DNA from: Mytilus edulis | Lineage: Eukaryota > Mollusca > Bivalvia > Mytilida > Mytilidae | DNA length: 64,000 bases | NCBI RefSeq assembly: GCF_963676685.1 | Contig: NC_092349.1 | Span: forward strand, 85,510,604-85,574,603 | Reading direction: 5' to 3' | Shown here: positions 1-13,489 of the stretch, piece after piece | Layout of the letters: each line of letters starts with the position of its first letter | Numbering within the stretch: position 1 is the first letter of the stretch | Program-made: the position numbers and the translations under genes | Notes under the pieces: generated by a model | Database searches by the model: none | What the model was told of the DNA's origin: nothing | Seen by the model: the letters and a program-made list of their open reading frames with translations, nothing else

Positions 1-722
1 AATGTTATAACTTAGATTATATCATTGTATATGGTGCTTACACATTTTTGTTTTGATTTGATTTTTATACCAAAAATACTTTTTTTTGTAATTTGTAACA
101 TAACATAATATGGATGAATGGTTTCCTAGTTCCATTAACCAGTTGAAGAATAAGTAATATCTAGAACTTTTTGCATCAGCTAGTTTTAAGAAAAATCTCA
201 AGTTAAATTTGAAAAGGCCTTCTTTTGGAAACTCATATGAATTGGAATAGAAGTCGGTGTTGTAAACTTTCCAACAGATGATATTAAAGGGCACTTCATG
301 AACAAAAACAGTTGTATTAATCAGATCAAACAGGGCAAGTTGCAGTGTCAGTTTAAATTTTGTTAAAAATTGATAAATCTTTTGATGTCTTAAATTTTAT
401 TTCCAACAAGATGTTGGGTAACTTGGTTCTATATTTTCAGGTTATGATAAGTGTTGATAAGGCCACACCAATTTGATTCCTTGTTCGACGGACCCGCCCG
501 CACCTATTTTTTTCAAAACAGATTTTTTTTATTTTTCTTTATATTCCCGCTTCCCGCATCCGGAAATGTAATCATGTCCATTTCCTGCACCGTTTTTTTG
601 TAAATATTATAAAAAGATATCAACATTTGATTTTAAAATCACAGTCTAACCTGTATATAACGATTTTAAACATAAAAGCACCCAACCACACTGTGTAAAT
701 ATCTGTGAGAATATTTTTTTCA
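1..722. other. AT-rich stretch, no gene seen
   Basis: Only short open frames without recognisable domains or paired splice sites. A C/G-richer patch near 485-600 has no coding signal that I can read. Confidence 0.5.
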
Positions 723-966
723 GCATAAAACCTATTTATCCAAAGAGGTAGTGCTCCGAAATAAATTTATAACAGTGGAAATACCTGTAAAGAACAACAA
801 ATTGGTTTCTTTCCCCCTTACTTATATTCCCTATCAAAAAATGTTCGTTGTTAGAATAAAGTACAGAAAACTTTTGAAGGATTTGCCTTCAACTGCAGTT
901 ATATTGTATGCTGGTGAAACAAAACTATGCATAGCCGCTGCATGTTTATGCACCTGTCCTGATTGA
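723..966 (+). CDS. Possible exon or short ORF of unknown function
   Basis: A pyrimidine-rich tract ending in AG (about 711-722) is followed by an open frame to a TGA at 964-966, about 80 codons. The translation is mixed hydrophobic and basic and ends in a small Cys cluster. I recognise no family. There is no clear upstream exon, no ATG near the splice-like AG and no polyadenylation signal that I trust. It may be a terminal exon, a relic, or chance. Very unsure. Confidence 0.15.
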
Positions 967-989
967 TTCAGGGGCCTGTGGTTCGGCAG

Positions 990-3570
990 TTATCGTTTAT
1001 TGATATTGTTCATTGGTATTTTCCCGTTTGGATAAATAAATTAGATCGTTTGTTTTCCTGTTCGAATTGTGTACGCTAATAATTTTGGGGTCCTTTATAG
1101 CTTGCTGTTTGGTCTGTATCAAAGCCCTGTGTAAACATGGTAAAAGGCCGTACTTTGACCTGTGTTTGTTATTATCAGGTTGAGAACAACCCTCCCTCAG
1201 ACAAGGGGTCATTTTACTGATGTAGAAAAGAAAATAGAAATACCAAGGATTTGTACTATAGTTCTTCTATACAAAACCTTTGAAAACTTAGAATTTTGTA
1301 CTCAAAAAGAAGAGAGTTACATCATATTTTAAACAACTTTTTTCTAAAAGAGGGGTCCACTTATTTTGAATAATATTAAACTGTTAAAGTAAATTTGTTA
1401 ATTTAACATGGTTAAAGTCCAGAAATATTACAAAATTCTTGGACATGTTTTGACCATTTAATACTAAATAGATATATAATTTAGTTCTTTGAGAAAATAT
1501 GAGGCCCTTTTGTACAAACAAATATATTATAACTTATATTGATCCCTCATAAAACATGTAAAAGGGATATTTATAACATAAAGGGGTTGTCCCCAAACTG
1601 ATTACGACTTGAATTGTCTCATTGTCAGTCACACATACATCATTATGTTTACAAAATAAAATTATAATCGCTCGCCTTTACTTTTCAAGCTTCGCCTCAA
1701 AAATTTGCAAATTAAATATTTTTTTATTAAAATTTTCAAATCGCTCGCTCGCCCCAAATTTTGGAGTCCAAAAATCCGTAGAACAAGAAATTAAATTGGT
1801 GTGGCCTAAGTTATACAGATATTATAAGACATGCAACAATTTTTCATCGAAGAAGATGATATACTTTTAACATGTGCACTTGTTAGGTTGTCATAATGTA
1901 AATATTTATAACTATATACTCAATACCTGTTTATGCTGCTGCTTAAACATTAATACATGTATAGTGCTTTAAAATGCTTCTGTCTCTTACTATCACTTTC
2001 TACGCAGTATTGTGTTGTGTTTTGCTCTTTGTTCCGTTTTTTGTCTCTTTGACACATACCTTGTTTCCGTTCTCAATGTTAGTTCCCATATAAGTGTGGA
2101 TTTATATAGCATTATTAAATGATAACTGCTAGTATAGATTTGTTTTTTCCTTCTTTTTCTTACTACTTGTTCTTTTCTTGTGTTTAGTTTGCATTTGAAT
2201 GAGATTAAAAATGCTTTTGATTAACAAAAGTACTTTGAATTTATAGTATTATGCTTTTGCTTTGATACTTTCTTAGATTTTATAAATAACTTTGGATTAA
2301 GTAGTTATGTGAACGATAACAAATGTCACATAAGAAATTCTTGTGGTTATACTATTATGAGACTTCACCCTAATTTAAAGATACCCAAAAAAAGTTGATG
2401 CTAACTAAATCATTGTAAATATTGTCATTAAAATCATTGAAAAAGTTATGTATTCTTTTTCAATGATTAGAAAATATGTACTCTTTTTGTGAGACCTCAT
2501 ATAGATATTGAAAGATTATATTACCACATAATGATTCAATTCATGCACCAAAAATGCTAAAACTCACAATATGAGATTTTAAGGTTTTCTGTTTGCATAA
2601 ATATGACAATACATTCTTTAATAGCTTGCTGTCACTAATAAGTGTATATGAAATTAAAGTAATAACAAAAGAGACATATTATATCTGTAACCTGTACTGG
2701 GCATTATCACAATTACTCTGGTCAGTATATTATCAATTTCACTGTGTATGCATTAAGCTCTGTGTTGAAGACTGTACTTTGACCTTGAATGGTTTACTTT
2801 TTACACATTGTGACTTGGATGGAGTGTTGTCTCATTCATATTACGTCCATTTACTCCAAATATAAAGAGTTGTTAATGTATTAATTTAAAATCAGAACAA
2901 AAATAGAGGAATACTTGAAGGAAATTAGTGAAGCCATTAAAGCCTATTGTATTTTAAAATCTAAAGTAACTTAAAAATAACATATGATAAAAAAGCGTAT
3001 TAATTTTCAGTTTAAGTTTATATATTGTTTTAATTTTTGTTGATTTTATTTCATATTTTTACATAATTTTAAATCCAAAATTTGTATGAAAGATTTGGGA
3101 TATATTGAACTGAGATAGCAACCCAACAAGCATTTATATTAAAGACGCAAGTTGAAACATTTTACTTACTGATAAATGTTTATTTTATTATTATCCTACA
3201 TACAGTTGTGCTGGTCACTTTTATTGCTTTTATCTAAAAGTGTGTTTAATTTGAGCATCTTACGAAGCCCAAACACATGTCTGGTTTACCAAATTATAAG
3301 CATGGTTTGTTTGATGAGTTTTAATAGAGAAATCAGAATCTTCCTTTTTTCTTTCATTTAGTTTATGATACCAGGTTAATTTTGTTTACCTGCTATAACA
3401 ATATGAATTGATTTTACATAAGGAACACATTTGATAAAGTATAGTCATCTCATATATCCTTAGGTTTTTGTTCTACTGTAAATGTACAATGTTTGCAATC
3501 ATAGTAATGAGATTTGAACATTCATAAACTACTGTCTGTAACAAAATTATAGATTCAGTCTCATTATTTA
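990..3570. repeat. Intergenic DNA with decayed R3 interspersed-repeat pieces
   Basis: Pieces near 1005-1215 and 2770-2860 resemble the end of the R3 family ('gtactttgacct', 'gttgtctcatt') seen more intact at 29,255-29,425 and 24,240-24,600. The rest is AT-rich with no gene that I can support. Confidence 0.4.
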
Positions 3571-3860
3571 AATTATAAGAAATGACTGTAATATTTTTTC
3601 TGTCTATGAAGAAATAACATAAAAAATGTGGTGCACACCGAATAACCCGCATAGCGTGTTATTTAACATTTTTTATGTTATTTCGAATAGACAGAAAAAA
3701 TATTTCAGTCATTTCTTATAATTTAATTCTAAATTCCATTTTAAAACGTAGAAAACCATGAAAAAACATTGACGACGTCACGGTCACATGACTAAATTAT
3801 GTCTATGGGCTGATAACAAAATAACATCAGCCAATCAGAAGACGCGTTACTTCCAAAATT
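3571..3860. mobile_element. MITE-like hairpin element, copy A
   Basis: Arms 3571-3630 and about 3666-3724 are inverted copies (both read 'aattataagaaatgac' at the outer end, then an 'aaataacataaaaaatg' segment). A roughly 130-bp tail (to about 3855) is shared with copy B, including 'gccaatcagaagacg'. It is non-coding. The palindromic arms plus shared tail suggest a non-autonomous DNA element. Confidence 0.65.
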
Positions 3861-4383
3861 AAATTATTTGTTGGTAATATTTATTATTTAGATTAATATT
3901 GATCCAGAACTGTTTATTATGTTTATTCACTTATCTTTTTTTCACATATTGTATCATGCATGTAGTCAATAATGAGCGTTTTTTTTCTGTTTGAAAATCA
4001 TTTAGTCACTGTGAAATCAGAATTTAAAATTACCTCATTATTATATTGGTGAAATTTAAACCTAAATTCATTACTCTTGTTGAATTTATATAAATTACCT
4101 CAATGACACACTATTTATGAATAATTTTACATTAAGTATGATAAATGAAATTCTTACTGTAACCAGAATATATTCAAACCAAACATATGTTATATTATAG
4201 TAAAAGACCACATGATGGTTCCAAGGTAGCTACAGTGTTTTGCTATATATTTTGAATTTAGTATTGCATTTAAACATGAGCTTAATGAATTATATTTTTT
4301 TTAAGGTAACTTATAAGGATAGAAGCTGCAGTTTATATACAATATTTATACTTTGCATGTAATGACTTACACCTGTATTATTT

Positions 4384-4690
4384 AAGGAATGACTAATATT
4401 TTTTCTGTGTATGAAGAAATAACATAAAAAATTTGGTGCACACTGAATAACGGGCATAGCGGGTTATTTAACAGTGTGCACCACATTTTTTATGTTATTT
4501 CGAATAGACAGAAAAAATATTACAGTCATTTCTTATAATTTAATTCTAAATTCCATTTTAAACTGTAGAAAACCAAGAAAAAACGTTGATGATTTCACTG
4601 TCACATGACTAAATTGTGTCTATGGGCTGATAACAAAATAACGTCAGCCAATCAGAAGACGAGTTACATCCAAAATTAGATTATTTCATA
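4384..4690. mobile_element. MITE-like hairpin element, copy B
   Basis: Second direct-orientation copy of the element at 3571-3860, about 810 bp downstream. It has the same inverted arms (4384-4440 and about 4482-4540) and the same tail with 'tctatgggctgataac' and 'gccaatcagaagacg'. The loop differs slightly. A third, truncated copy lies at 40,384-40,440 in a SEC14-like gene intron. Confidence 0.65.
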
Positions 4691-4998
4691 ATCTCATTAC
4701 ATTTATGTTTCATTAGCATCCATGGTTTGATTGTTAGACAACCAAAGAATAGTCACTCTAATACTCTAAAAATATACTTCATTTCCCAATTAAATGAAAC
4801 ATATATGACTGTATGTGCTCCACATGACAACAATGCTTAATGAAACAAAATAGTTATACGGATCCACAATCGCAAATTTGTATTCTCATGTGGAATAAAA
4901 ACAAATATTGAACAATAATTTAGTGGTGTACTGTATCTAAAACGCATGTTTTTCTGGGATAAATCAGACTTTTAAAAAACTTAAGGAAATTGCATAAA

Positions 4999-5197
4999 GT
5001 ACTGTAAATTCTGAAATTATTGTGATGTTTTTATAATTGCAAAAAATGTGACAGGGTTATAATCACGTTTCAATAATTTTTTTTATGAATTAAACATTTT
5101 TTTTGTAATGTCCCAAAAATTGAAAATCGCAATTTAGTAAAAAAATGATTAAATCCCAATAATAAAGCTCGCTATAATTTCTGAATTTACAGTATTT
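4999..5197. mobile_element. Short MITE with inverted ends
   Basis: The left end reads 'tactgtaaattctgaaatta'; the right end is its imperfect reverse complement ('aatttctgaatttacagta'). About 199 bp, AT-rich, non-coding. Confidence 0.6.
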
Positions 5198-5199
5198 AT

Positions 5200-7080
5200 A
5201 AAGTTGGACAGGTTGCATTGAAAAGGTAAACATCTCCTGCTATGCATTCTTCCTACATACTCCTATACAAAGTTGTTTCTAAAATAAACATATTGTAACA
5301 ACATTTCTATCATATTGATATTCATTAAATGTAAACCAAATAACTTAGAACCATAGTTGTTCTATCAACTGATTGATCTACATTTGATCTAAGCTTAGTA
5401 TTAAATATGGATTCTTTATTTGTTTTCTTGTCTTTTATACTTTTGCCCTTTGTCCTGTATCATTCCTCTACTAATTTTTATCATTTTTGTTTCAGATTTA
5501 AATACTAAATTTGAACCCCTTTCTTTTTGTAAATACCACCAAACATTCATGTGCTAGAATATAACAATTTACTGTGCTATTATGGAGAAATGGACTTGCT
5601 TTATCAAACAATAATGCTCTCCAATTGTATCATATGTTCATAAATAAATATGGACTGTTGAAGAGCAACACCAAATACTTCCTATGAACTATAGAAGTTC
5701 CATAACATGTATAAGTAATTTTATATACCTATACCTTTAATTATTACATATTCCTTACCTTATTAGGGATTGCTATGAGACAACTACCATAGACAAAAAG
5801 ACAAGGTACGAACAACTATCACACTGTAAGGCATTTAACAATGAGTAAAATCAAAACTGTTATTAAAGAGTGCCGTGGAAGGCCCATGGCATGACAAATG
5901 TGACTATTTAAACAATAAAACTAACATCTGGATTGATGCTTAACAAATCAATAAAAAACAAATATGACTTTAATAGAAACTAGCAAAAACTTTGTCTTTC
6001 TCTCAAGGAATTAGGAACAACAGGTGTCTAAAGGCATCAAACAATGAAATAAACACCATTACATATAAGATATATATAGTGATCTTTAAAAGATCTATGG
6101 CACGAGAAAAACAAGAAACTAATACAAGAAAAAAATTGTTACAGAAAGCATCTTACGAAAACTTTTACTTTTCTAATATTTTAACATTACAAAGAAAAAA
6201 ATCGAAAAAAAATCAAAATGAAGCATTAGGAAATTTAAAGATGATTACAGTTATTCGAACACCATTAACAATTTTGACACTAATTTTCATGCTCCTGGTA
6301 GATGGCAACTTAAATAAACAGCAACTCACTTTAAACAAGGCTTTTGATACCTTTATTCTGTGTGGGTTTTTGTTTTGAGATTTGCAGTATCCCAATTTTT
6401 TCCCAGGTTCTGTTTTTTACTTTTCAAATAACTTACATATTTGACTAGTTTCGTGTAAAATTGATTGTGATTTTTTTTTCTATCTAATTTTTTAGATTCT
6501 TTGCATAGTATGCCACAGTACGGAAAACACTGAATAATTTGAAGAAACAAAATCAATTTCATACTTCTTGTGCTATGCTTTGTCATAATGAAAACCATAA
6601 ATCTTGTAAAAATATGATATGGTCTTGAATTGAATCTCATTTGGCACTTCATAAATTGAATGTTCTATACCACAAAAAATTGTTAATTGTCCAATGTTTT
6701 TGTATTGAAAACATGTATATTTTAATTTATCAGATAAACCCAAGGAGTGTTTCATTCCATTGCAGAATATGCAAAAGAGAGGCGAAAATTGCTAAGGGAC
6801 ATTCAAATTCGAAAGTCGAAAATAAACTGACGAAGCCATAGCTTGAAAAATTTAAACGTAACCTAAGAACAAACAACAGTATACAAAAACCAACACAACA
6901 AATTAAAGAATGAGGTTTATCTCAGGTGTTGTGAAAAGATGAACAGATTATACAAAATTATATTACGATTAACGTAAAACGAAAGCCTTCAATAATAATT
7001 AACTAATCATTTACTAATGCACTGTGTATAGATACATTTCAGGTATCAGTCATCCTTATAATTAAATATATTAACCTAGG
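5200..7080. repeat. Intergenic DNA with R3 and R2 repeat relics
   Basis: An R3-like piece lies at about 5765-5890 ('tgctatgagacaactacc') and an R2-like piece at about 6765-6900 ('gggacattcaaattcgaaag'). Open frames of 60-128 codons here (for example 5992-6378) are low-complexity Lys/Asn-rich and show no domain. Confidence 0.4.
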
Positions 7081-7086
7081 AAGATA

Positions 7087-7705
7087 TTGGCTCTCATTTA
7101 AGGTTCATCATAAGCAATTGAAAAATATGGCCGTGTTTACACCTCCAAAATTACTATGAGTACAGACAAACTGGTACATCCAGGAAAGTTTTAAGGCATG
7201 GCAGGAACTAGATATATAAAAGTTATATGAAGTCTTCGCTTTAGAAAATTAAAAACTTACCTGGATTTTGATGTTCATTTTTTTCCAGTCTGCAGAAGAT
7301 AGCAAAATAAACAAACACCCGAGTTTCATTTGATACGGTCCACTCAGTTACACAGTTTAAACCTGTTAAATAACCTATTGTTTACAGGTGTATATTGTCC
7401 ATCTATTGTCCATTTAAATCAATACTACTCACAACATTGATTATATGAGGGGAGCTTCTCAATCGTTTTCACTACTTAGTTAATTTTTGCACCTTCTGCA
7501 GGAACGAAAAAAGATGGATAGCAAAATCTAGAAAAGTTTATAATTTTCTGAAACATAAAATGCATTTAAAATTTATATATCTAGTTCCTGCCATCCCTTA
7601 AAACTGTTGTAGGTGTATAGGTTAGTCTGTACTCAGAGTAAAATTTGGGGTGTAACTACGGCCATTTTAGCCAAAAGGTTATGATGAACCTTAATAAGAG
7701 GAGAC
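7087..7705. mobile_element. Inverted-repeat element with ~130-bp arms
   Basis: The left arm (about 7090-7225) contains 'aaggttcatcataa', 'tgagtacagac' and 'ggcaggaactagatatata'. The right arm (about 7570-7705) contains all three, in order, on the opposite strand. The ~340-bp middle has no ORF of note. The structure is that of a non-autonomous DNA transposon with long inverted ends. Confidence 0.7.
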
Positions 7706-10000
7706 ACCATGGAAACAATCAAAAACAATAAAGACAGGATATTATTAACAACAAGATCAATGAAACACTGACAAAACAAAAAAGACAAACAACAGTCTAT
7801 AAAACTAAACCAAAAACTTTTGGGCACCCCAAAAAACTCCGGTGCTCCATTACAGTAAGCAGTTCATACTTCACTAGCTTCCAGTTTATGTGTTTATCAT
7901 TGAAAATAATAGTTTGATCATGTCGAAATTGAAGGAAAGATGAAGGATTGTAACGACGACAAGAAGAACAATTTTACCATTTGAAATAACTTGGTTCAAT
8001 AGCTTCTATGTTAACAGAAACCCTCTTCCAAAGACATCCCGACAGAAACAATTTGAGATATTTACTAACATGAACAACATAATGTTGAGCAGGATCTACC
8101 TATCCACGAAGAGCACCCGCAATATTACTCCCAGTTTCTGGTAGGGTTGATTTTGCTCAATCTTTGGGTTGGGTGATGTGTATTGCTGGCGTATATACAA
8201 AATTTAGTCCTAGTATCTATGATGAGTTTATTTATATATAATTGATTGGTTTTTTTTATTATCGAATTTAGTTTTATGTTTGCCACGGCATTGTCAGTTA
8301 GACTGATGAGTTTGATTATCTTCTTTGTATCGTTAGCTCTTTTTATCTTCATATAAAGAAGTTGCTACATAAAGTCTTGTCGTAAAGTTGAGTCGTAACC
8401 GACCCTCATTGTCAGTTTCTAGATCATCATGATGCATGTGAAGATGTAAAGTCTGCCTAATAAGAATCAGATTCAAGTCACTAAAGGTGGAGCACAGTTG
8501 GTCCTGTTTAGAATGACTACTTCCATTTGAAAAACACATTCTCCAAACCTAACAAATATGAAGTCAATAAATAGTATTTAACTATGAATTGTCTCTCTTT
8601 GGCTTAGGTATTATTTTTTAGAAACCAAATTGGTTTTAACCTATTTCTGAGTTAACTTTTAAAATTGTGAGATCTTTTAGTGAAAGGTGAATAAGTTAAC
8701 TATTTCATACTATTGTAAATGAAATTGGACTTCGATTATAAGAACTGTAACCGATCATTTAGACTCTTAATATGAGTAACACCCCCTCAACGTAAGTAGT
8801 GTTACATTAACTCTAAAATATGGTTTTATTGCTGATTTAATGTGTATTAATAATTTGGAAATAATTTTCGTGAAGCACTCCACAAGTGGTTTCTTTTCGG
8901 AATGTATTTGGTTAAAGCATGATAATGCAGGATATCCTATACTAGTATATTGAATGACATGATGGTCTTTATAAGATATTTAAAATTGTATGCAGCTACG
9001 CTATTATGGAATGTTAAATAAAAGTTAAAGTAACTAACGTGAAATTGATACATATTACGACCTTTCTTAATCTGAACAGAACTATATCCTATACATATGA
9101 AGACAAATTAACTGACCAACAGCTTTTAAGCTTTTTAAATTAAAACTTATTGCATGCACCTTTCAAGCTAATATTGCCTTTTCTTCTGCAGTTTGATTGA
9201 TTGATTGTTGGTTGCTTTACGCCGCATTAGCACAAAAAGGCTATATCGCGGCGATTCTGCAGTTTGTAATGTCCACTTATTTGAGACAACTCTTTATTCA
9301 TATATTTTAAGATCACAGATGTATGATCTGGTTAAACGCATATTACTACGTCCTTGTTATAGCTCATTTGGATTAGTGAATGCACCTTGAGAGGCTGGTA
9401 CTACAATCTAAAACAGTAATCGAAATACAAGACTTATTATTTAGTAAGCCTTGTATTAGAGACTAAAATAGTTGACACCATAACAACACATTAAAAATTC
9501 ATATATCACCAAAGAGATATACCCGGGAATCGCATGAACAACAAACGAAACAAAATCAGTTGCGATGATGATGTAAGTTTCTCCTGCTGAACATTAATCT
9601 CCTCTCCTTCAATACGACTCAAGTCTTAGTAAAAATATTTCAATAGGGAATGTTTAAAAAATATTCAGATGAGACATAAAATTCAACGTTGGTGCTTTGA
9701 TAAATTGATAAAATTCGAAAACATTTCTAATCTTTTGCACTTCATAAAGATCACAGTTGTTCTTTCACGTGTTTTTTAATGTTTTAGTAAGAATATTACG
9801 AATGAGATATGATGTATTAAAAATCAATTAAAGAAAGGCAAAATCATTGTTATTTAGAAATTTTCCAACTAATATATTGATATGTTAAACTAATAAACTT
9901 AATTTTTTACAACATGAGTGACGAAGCTTGATCAATTACAAATTGATCAATAGTTTTGTTTGTATATGTACAGGAAAGTCTTCGTTCAGTCTAAATATTA
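7690..10000. repeat. Intergenic DNA with R2 and R4 fragments
   Basis: An R2-like fragment lies at about 7690-7850 and a short reverse R4 fragment at about 8180-8240 ('tatatacaaaatttagtcct'). Nothing else recognisable; no gene supported. Confidence 0.4.
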
Positions 10001-10062
10001 TTTTAACAATCTTTATCAATTGGATAATGAAGTAGAACTGATTTTTTCTTGAATTTTTTGTC

Positions 10063-10505
10063 TCAAGGTATACCGTTGCTTTCTATTTCGCACACAAAGT
10101 TCAAGTGACCAGCACAGTGACTGTCATTCCAACCTCCAAAACTCCATTCCATACAATCCTCGATATGACTGCCATTATTTCCGTTATTTGGACCTGGTCC
10201 TCTCCAGTTGGTATAAACACCGACTGGTTTACCTGTTACCCATAACCAATTACCTTCTTTAGCCAAATCAGAAGCTCCGATCCAGGTATAATGAAATGTC
10301 CTGTCGTTTACATCATAGCTTTTTCTGCGGTCGTCCATGTTTCCCTTGATGTGCTATAGTTATAAAAATGTAAATCGTATCTTGTCCAACCGTCAGGACA
10401 TCCGTTTGACTGGAAAATAATTCCCGAACCAGTTCCATTTTGAATTAAGAATCCATTTGCTAGGGTGAATAAAATCACGAGATTTATAGTAATACGCAGA
10501 TACAT
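10063..10505 (-). pseudogene. C-type lectin-like gene, copy 1 (broken)
   Basis: Starts with ATG at 10505. A hydrophobic signal peptide (about residues 1-18) is followed by the long-form C-type lectin opening CPDGWTRYDLH. Compared with copy 3, about 100 nt after TWTTAEK are missing, which shifts the frame, so the reading continues in another frame from about 10325 to a stop at 10063. That second part keeps WIGASDL, WLW, the PNN loop, EDC, GGWND and the terminal FVCE of a carbohydrate-recognition domain. The conserved Cys after YDLH is also changed to Phe. The loss of frame, of two Cys positions and of the alpha-helix region makes a functional lectin unlikely. It shares its 5' flank with copies 2 and 3. 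Confidence 0.85.
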
Positions 10506-12389
10506 CTTTCAAATATTCTCAACTTGATAGACGACCATCTACTCACTGAGATAATCTTTTTGTTATTTCAGTACTGAATGGACATTTACATCGATATACA
10601 AGAGCCTTGACTACAAATGAATGATCGTGTAAACTTTAACATTAAAATTCGAACGGGTCACTTAAAACTGGTCATAATCATTTCAAGTTTATGTCCGTAT
10701 TCGACAGGTATAATGTTTGACCAACACAATAACTCTAGGTTTACACATACAACACCATTGTTTGATGACTATATTCAATGTCAAATAACTGCTTAAGGAG
10801 GGTGTATGATTCGACCACTTTAGTTTGTTCCTTGATTTTGTTATGCGACAACACCATCTTCAAGAAAGGTCACAATGAAATACCAAACTTGAGAACAGAA
10901 AATAGTCGAGACATGAGACTATCACCATTTAACTCAGGATCACTTGACCACTTTAAATCTATTCTGTCTGTAATGCTTTGGAAGAAAAATGCAAATAAAA
11001 ACTATACTACTCTCAAAGGAAATGATTAAATCATTCGGAGTCTCATATGGTTATATCTCAAGGCGAGATTTACCTTTTTTTTTTTAGATAAAGCCATGAA
11101 ATCTTCTCAGAGAGGAATTACGTAGAACATCACGTAGGACAAAACTAATGAAAGGAAGATAACTTCGACAGAGAACGACGAAATCCTACACAGGGTCATC
11201 TTGTAATACTTCATAATCGATCGTCCAAATTTTGTCTTGATAACTTAAAAAATAAAAACGGGAAGAAGTTATGTCAATAGAATATTGGAGGAGAAAAAAA
11301 ATATCAGATTTATGTAAAAACTGGAATTTTGTCTTACATACCTATCAAACGCTATCAGACTAAATTTAGATATGAGCCACATATTTCTAGATATAAATTG
11401 TCTACGATAAAGTCTACATACTCAGGTTATGACGTAATTAGAAAAATATGTCGTACACGTAGGAGTTTTCGGTAGATTGGAAGCCAGGTTCAGGTTTAAA
11501 CCACAATTTCCTTCGGAAATTGCCTGTACCAAGTCAGAAATGTAACAGTTATTTTCCATTCGTTCCGTTAATTGATATCGTTTTGTTTTATCAGTTTGTA
11601 TGCTTAGTCTTTAGTTTTTTATGTTGTGTCTCCTGTACTATTATTTGTCGGTTTGTCTTTTTTATTTTTAGCCATGACGTCAGTTTATTTTCTATCTTTG
11701 AGTTTGACTGTCCCTATGGTATCTTTCGTCCCTCTTCAAGAAATGTAACAGTCGTTTTTCGATCGTTTCGTTGATTGATATCGTTTGATTTTGTCAGTTT
11801 TTACCTTGGAGTATAAAATAGCACTTGTATATATCTAATTTGTATTAATTCTACAGAAAGGGAATTTCTCAAAATGTTATAGTCGTTTGCATAAAATTCA
11901 AAGGTTTTGACATGATGCATGTTGGCCCCTTTTATATCCTAAAACCGAAAAGTATCAGGGAAAAAAGTATATCTTTTAATTGTTCAGGGGAGCCTATGCT
12001 GTCATATATCAGTTCTTGTATGTTCAAATGTTGTCTTAAATCAGTGCCTTAATTAGGACTTTAAATAACTTTTATAAGTGGAGATATGCAAATACTACCA
12101 AAAATAAACCCAATTCCAATCTTTTAAAAGCTATGAGCCAAGGTATTATAGGATTTTGTTTTGAAATATATTTTAAAGATATCATTGAGTGTAAAATGTT
12201 TGTAAGGGTCACTCATTTACTCATAAGTATTGTGTCGCAAAATTGGTGTGTTCAATTTTTGAGTATGTAAAATCCGTCAGTTTCGACATTTATATAAAAA
12301 CAAAGTGATATTTATACACTTTTAAGAACATAAGAACTTAAAAATCTTCATTAGCTGTTTTTAACCACCTTCCTGGGGGATTTTTTATG
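10506..12389. repeat. Lectin 5' flank, then repeat-rich intergenic DNA
   Basis: About 10,506-10,680 resembles the 5' flanks of lectin copies 2 and 3 ('tacaaatgaatgatcgtgtaa' type motif). An R2-type repeat lies at about 11,470-11,800 (two 'agaaatgtaacagt' segments in tandem). No other gene seen. Confidence 0.45.
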
Positions 12390-12835
12390 GAATGAAATTC
12401 AAAACAGTGTGGCTGTGGCCATTGATTGACATATTAAATTCATCCATTGACTGGGACAATTTAGGTGAACGTTTGTATGTAACGACCACTGCTCACTATG
12501 TACTTTTTAAAGACACTTAAACTATTGGGTCACCAAAGGTTCTCAACACCTTAATAAAGTAATTCGAAAAACTAATCAGAAATAACACGATGTTTTGATT
12601 TATATCAAAAATATATAAATCAAAACATAAAGGTTATTCCTGATTAATTTTTTGAATTATTTTATAATTAAAGGCGTTAAAAAACCTTTGGTGAACCCAC
12701 CGTTTAAATGTCTATCGTAGGTACTTCGTGAACAGTGGTCGTTACATACAAACGTCCACCTAAATTGTCCCAGTCAATGGATGAATTTAATGTGCCAATC
12801 AATGGCCACAGCCACACTGTTTTGAATTTCATTCT
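12390..12835. mobile_element. Foldback element: near-perfect ~446-bp palindrome
   Basis: The outer ends 'gaatgaaattcaaaacagtg' (12,390) and its reverse complement (ending 12,835) enclose two ~210-bp inverted arms centred at about 12,612, where 'gatttatat' faces 'atataaatc'. Matching inner blocks include 'acaatttaggtg/cacctaaattgt' and 'gtatgtaacgaccac/gtggtcgttacatac'. Non-coding. Confidence 0.8.
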
Positions 12836-13489
12836 ATTTTGCATGGTTTTCTGTGAGACAAACTCAATGTCCAGATGATTTTAGCCTGATAATTAATTTA
12901 TGATATTTAAACAATATTAAAAGTCTGAATTATTTTACTATTTTTCAGTTTTAAAGTGCCAAATTCCTAATCCTTTCCAGTTTATAAAGTAATGGTTGTA
13001 AACAAAAAACAAAGGATGCAACGCCCTGAGCAAGATTTACATCAGACAGTTTCTGATGTTTTATCTATCATAAACATTGTAAACCCCGTTACAGTTTAGT
13101 TTGTTTTTTTCACTTTGGCGAGGAATTGACCTCATGAAGATTATTACAGAAACATGCAGTGTGTTGACGAAAACATGTCAATTATTACCCCCTGGGTGAT
13201 ATCAACTGCAGTGAGGACAGGTTTAGGCAAGTATTTAAAAACATAGGATGTTGCTATATGTCCATGAAATAATAACCGGGATGCAAAAGCATTATTTAAG
13301 AAAACTTAAAGATGGACATTTTAGACCAAACAATTGAATCTGATATTTGAAACATCGTCGTAGTTACATTAAAACATGAGAGAGAGAGAAATTGATTGAA
13401 AACGGAACATTACGAAAATATATCGAAAATGAAGTGACAGTGCGATGAGAAAAACGAAAAAGTAAAAAAAAAAAAAATTGTTTACAAAA

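Noticed and set aside
5992-6378. 128-codon plus-strand open frame
   Set aside because: Lys/Asn-rich low complexity, no domain, no splice context; expected in AT-rich DNA.
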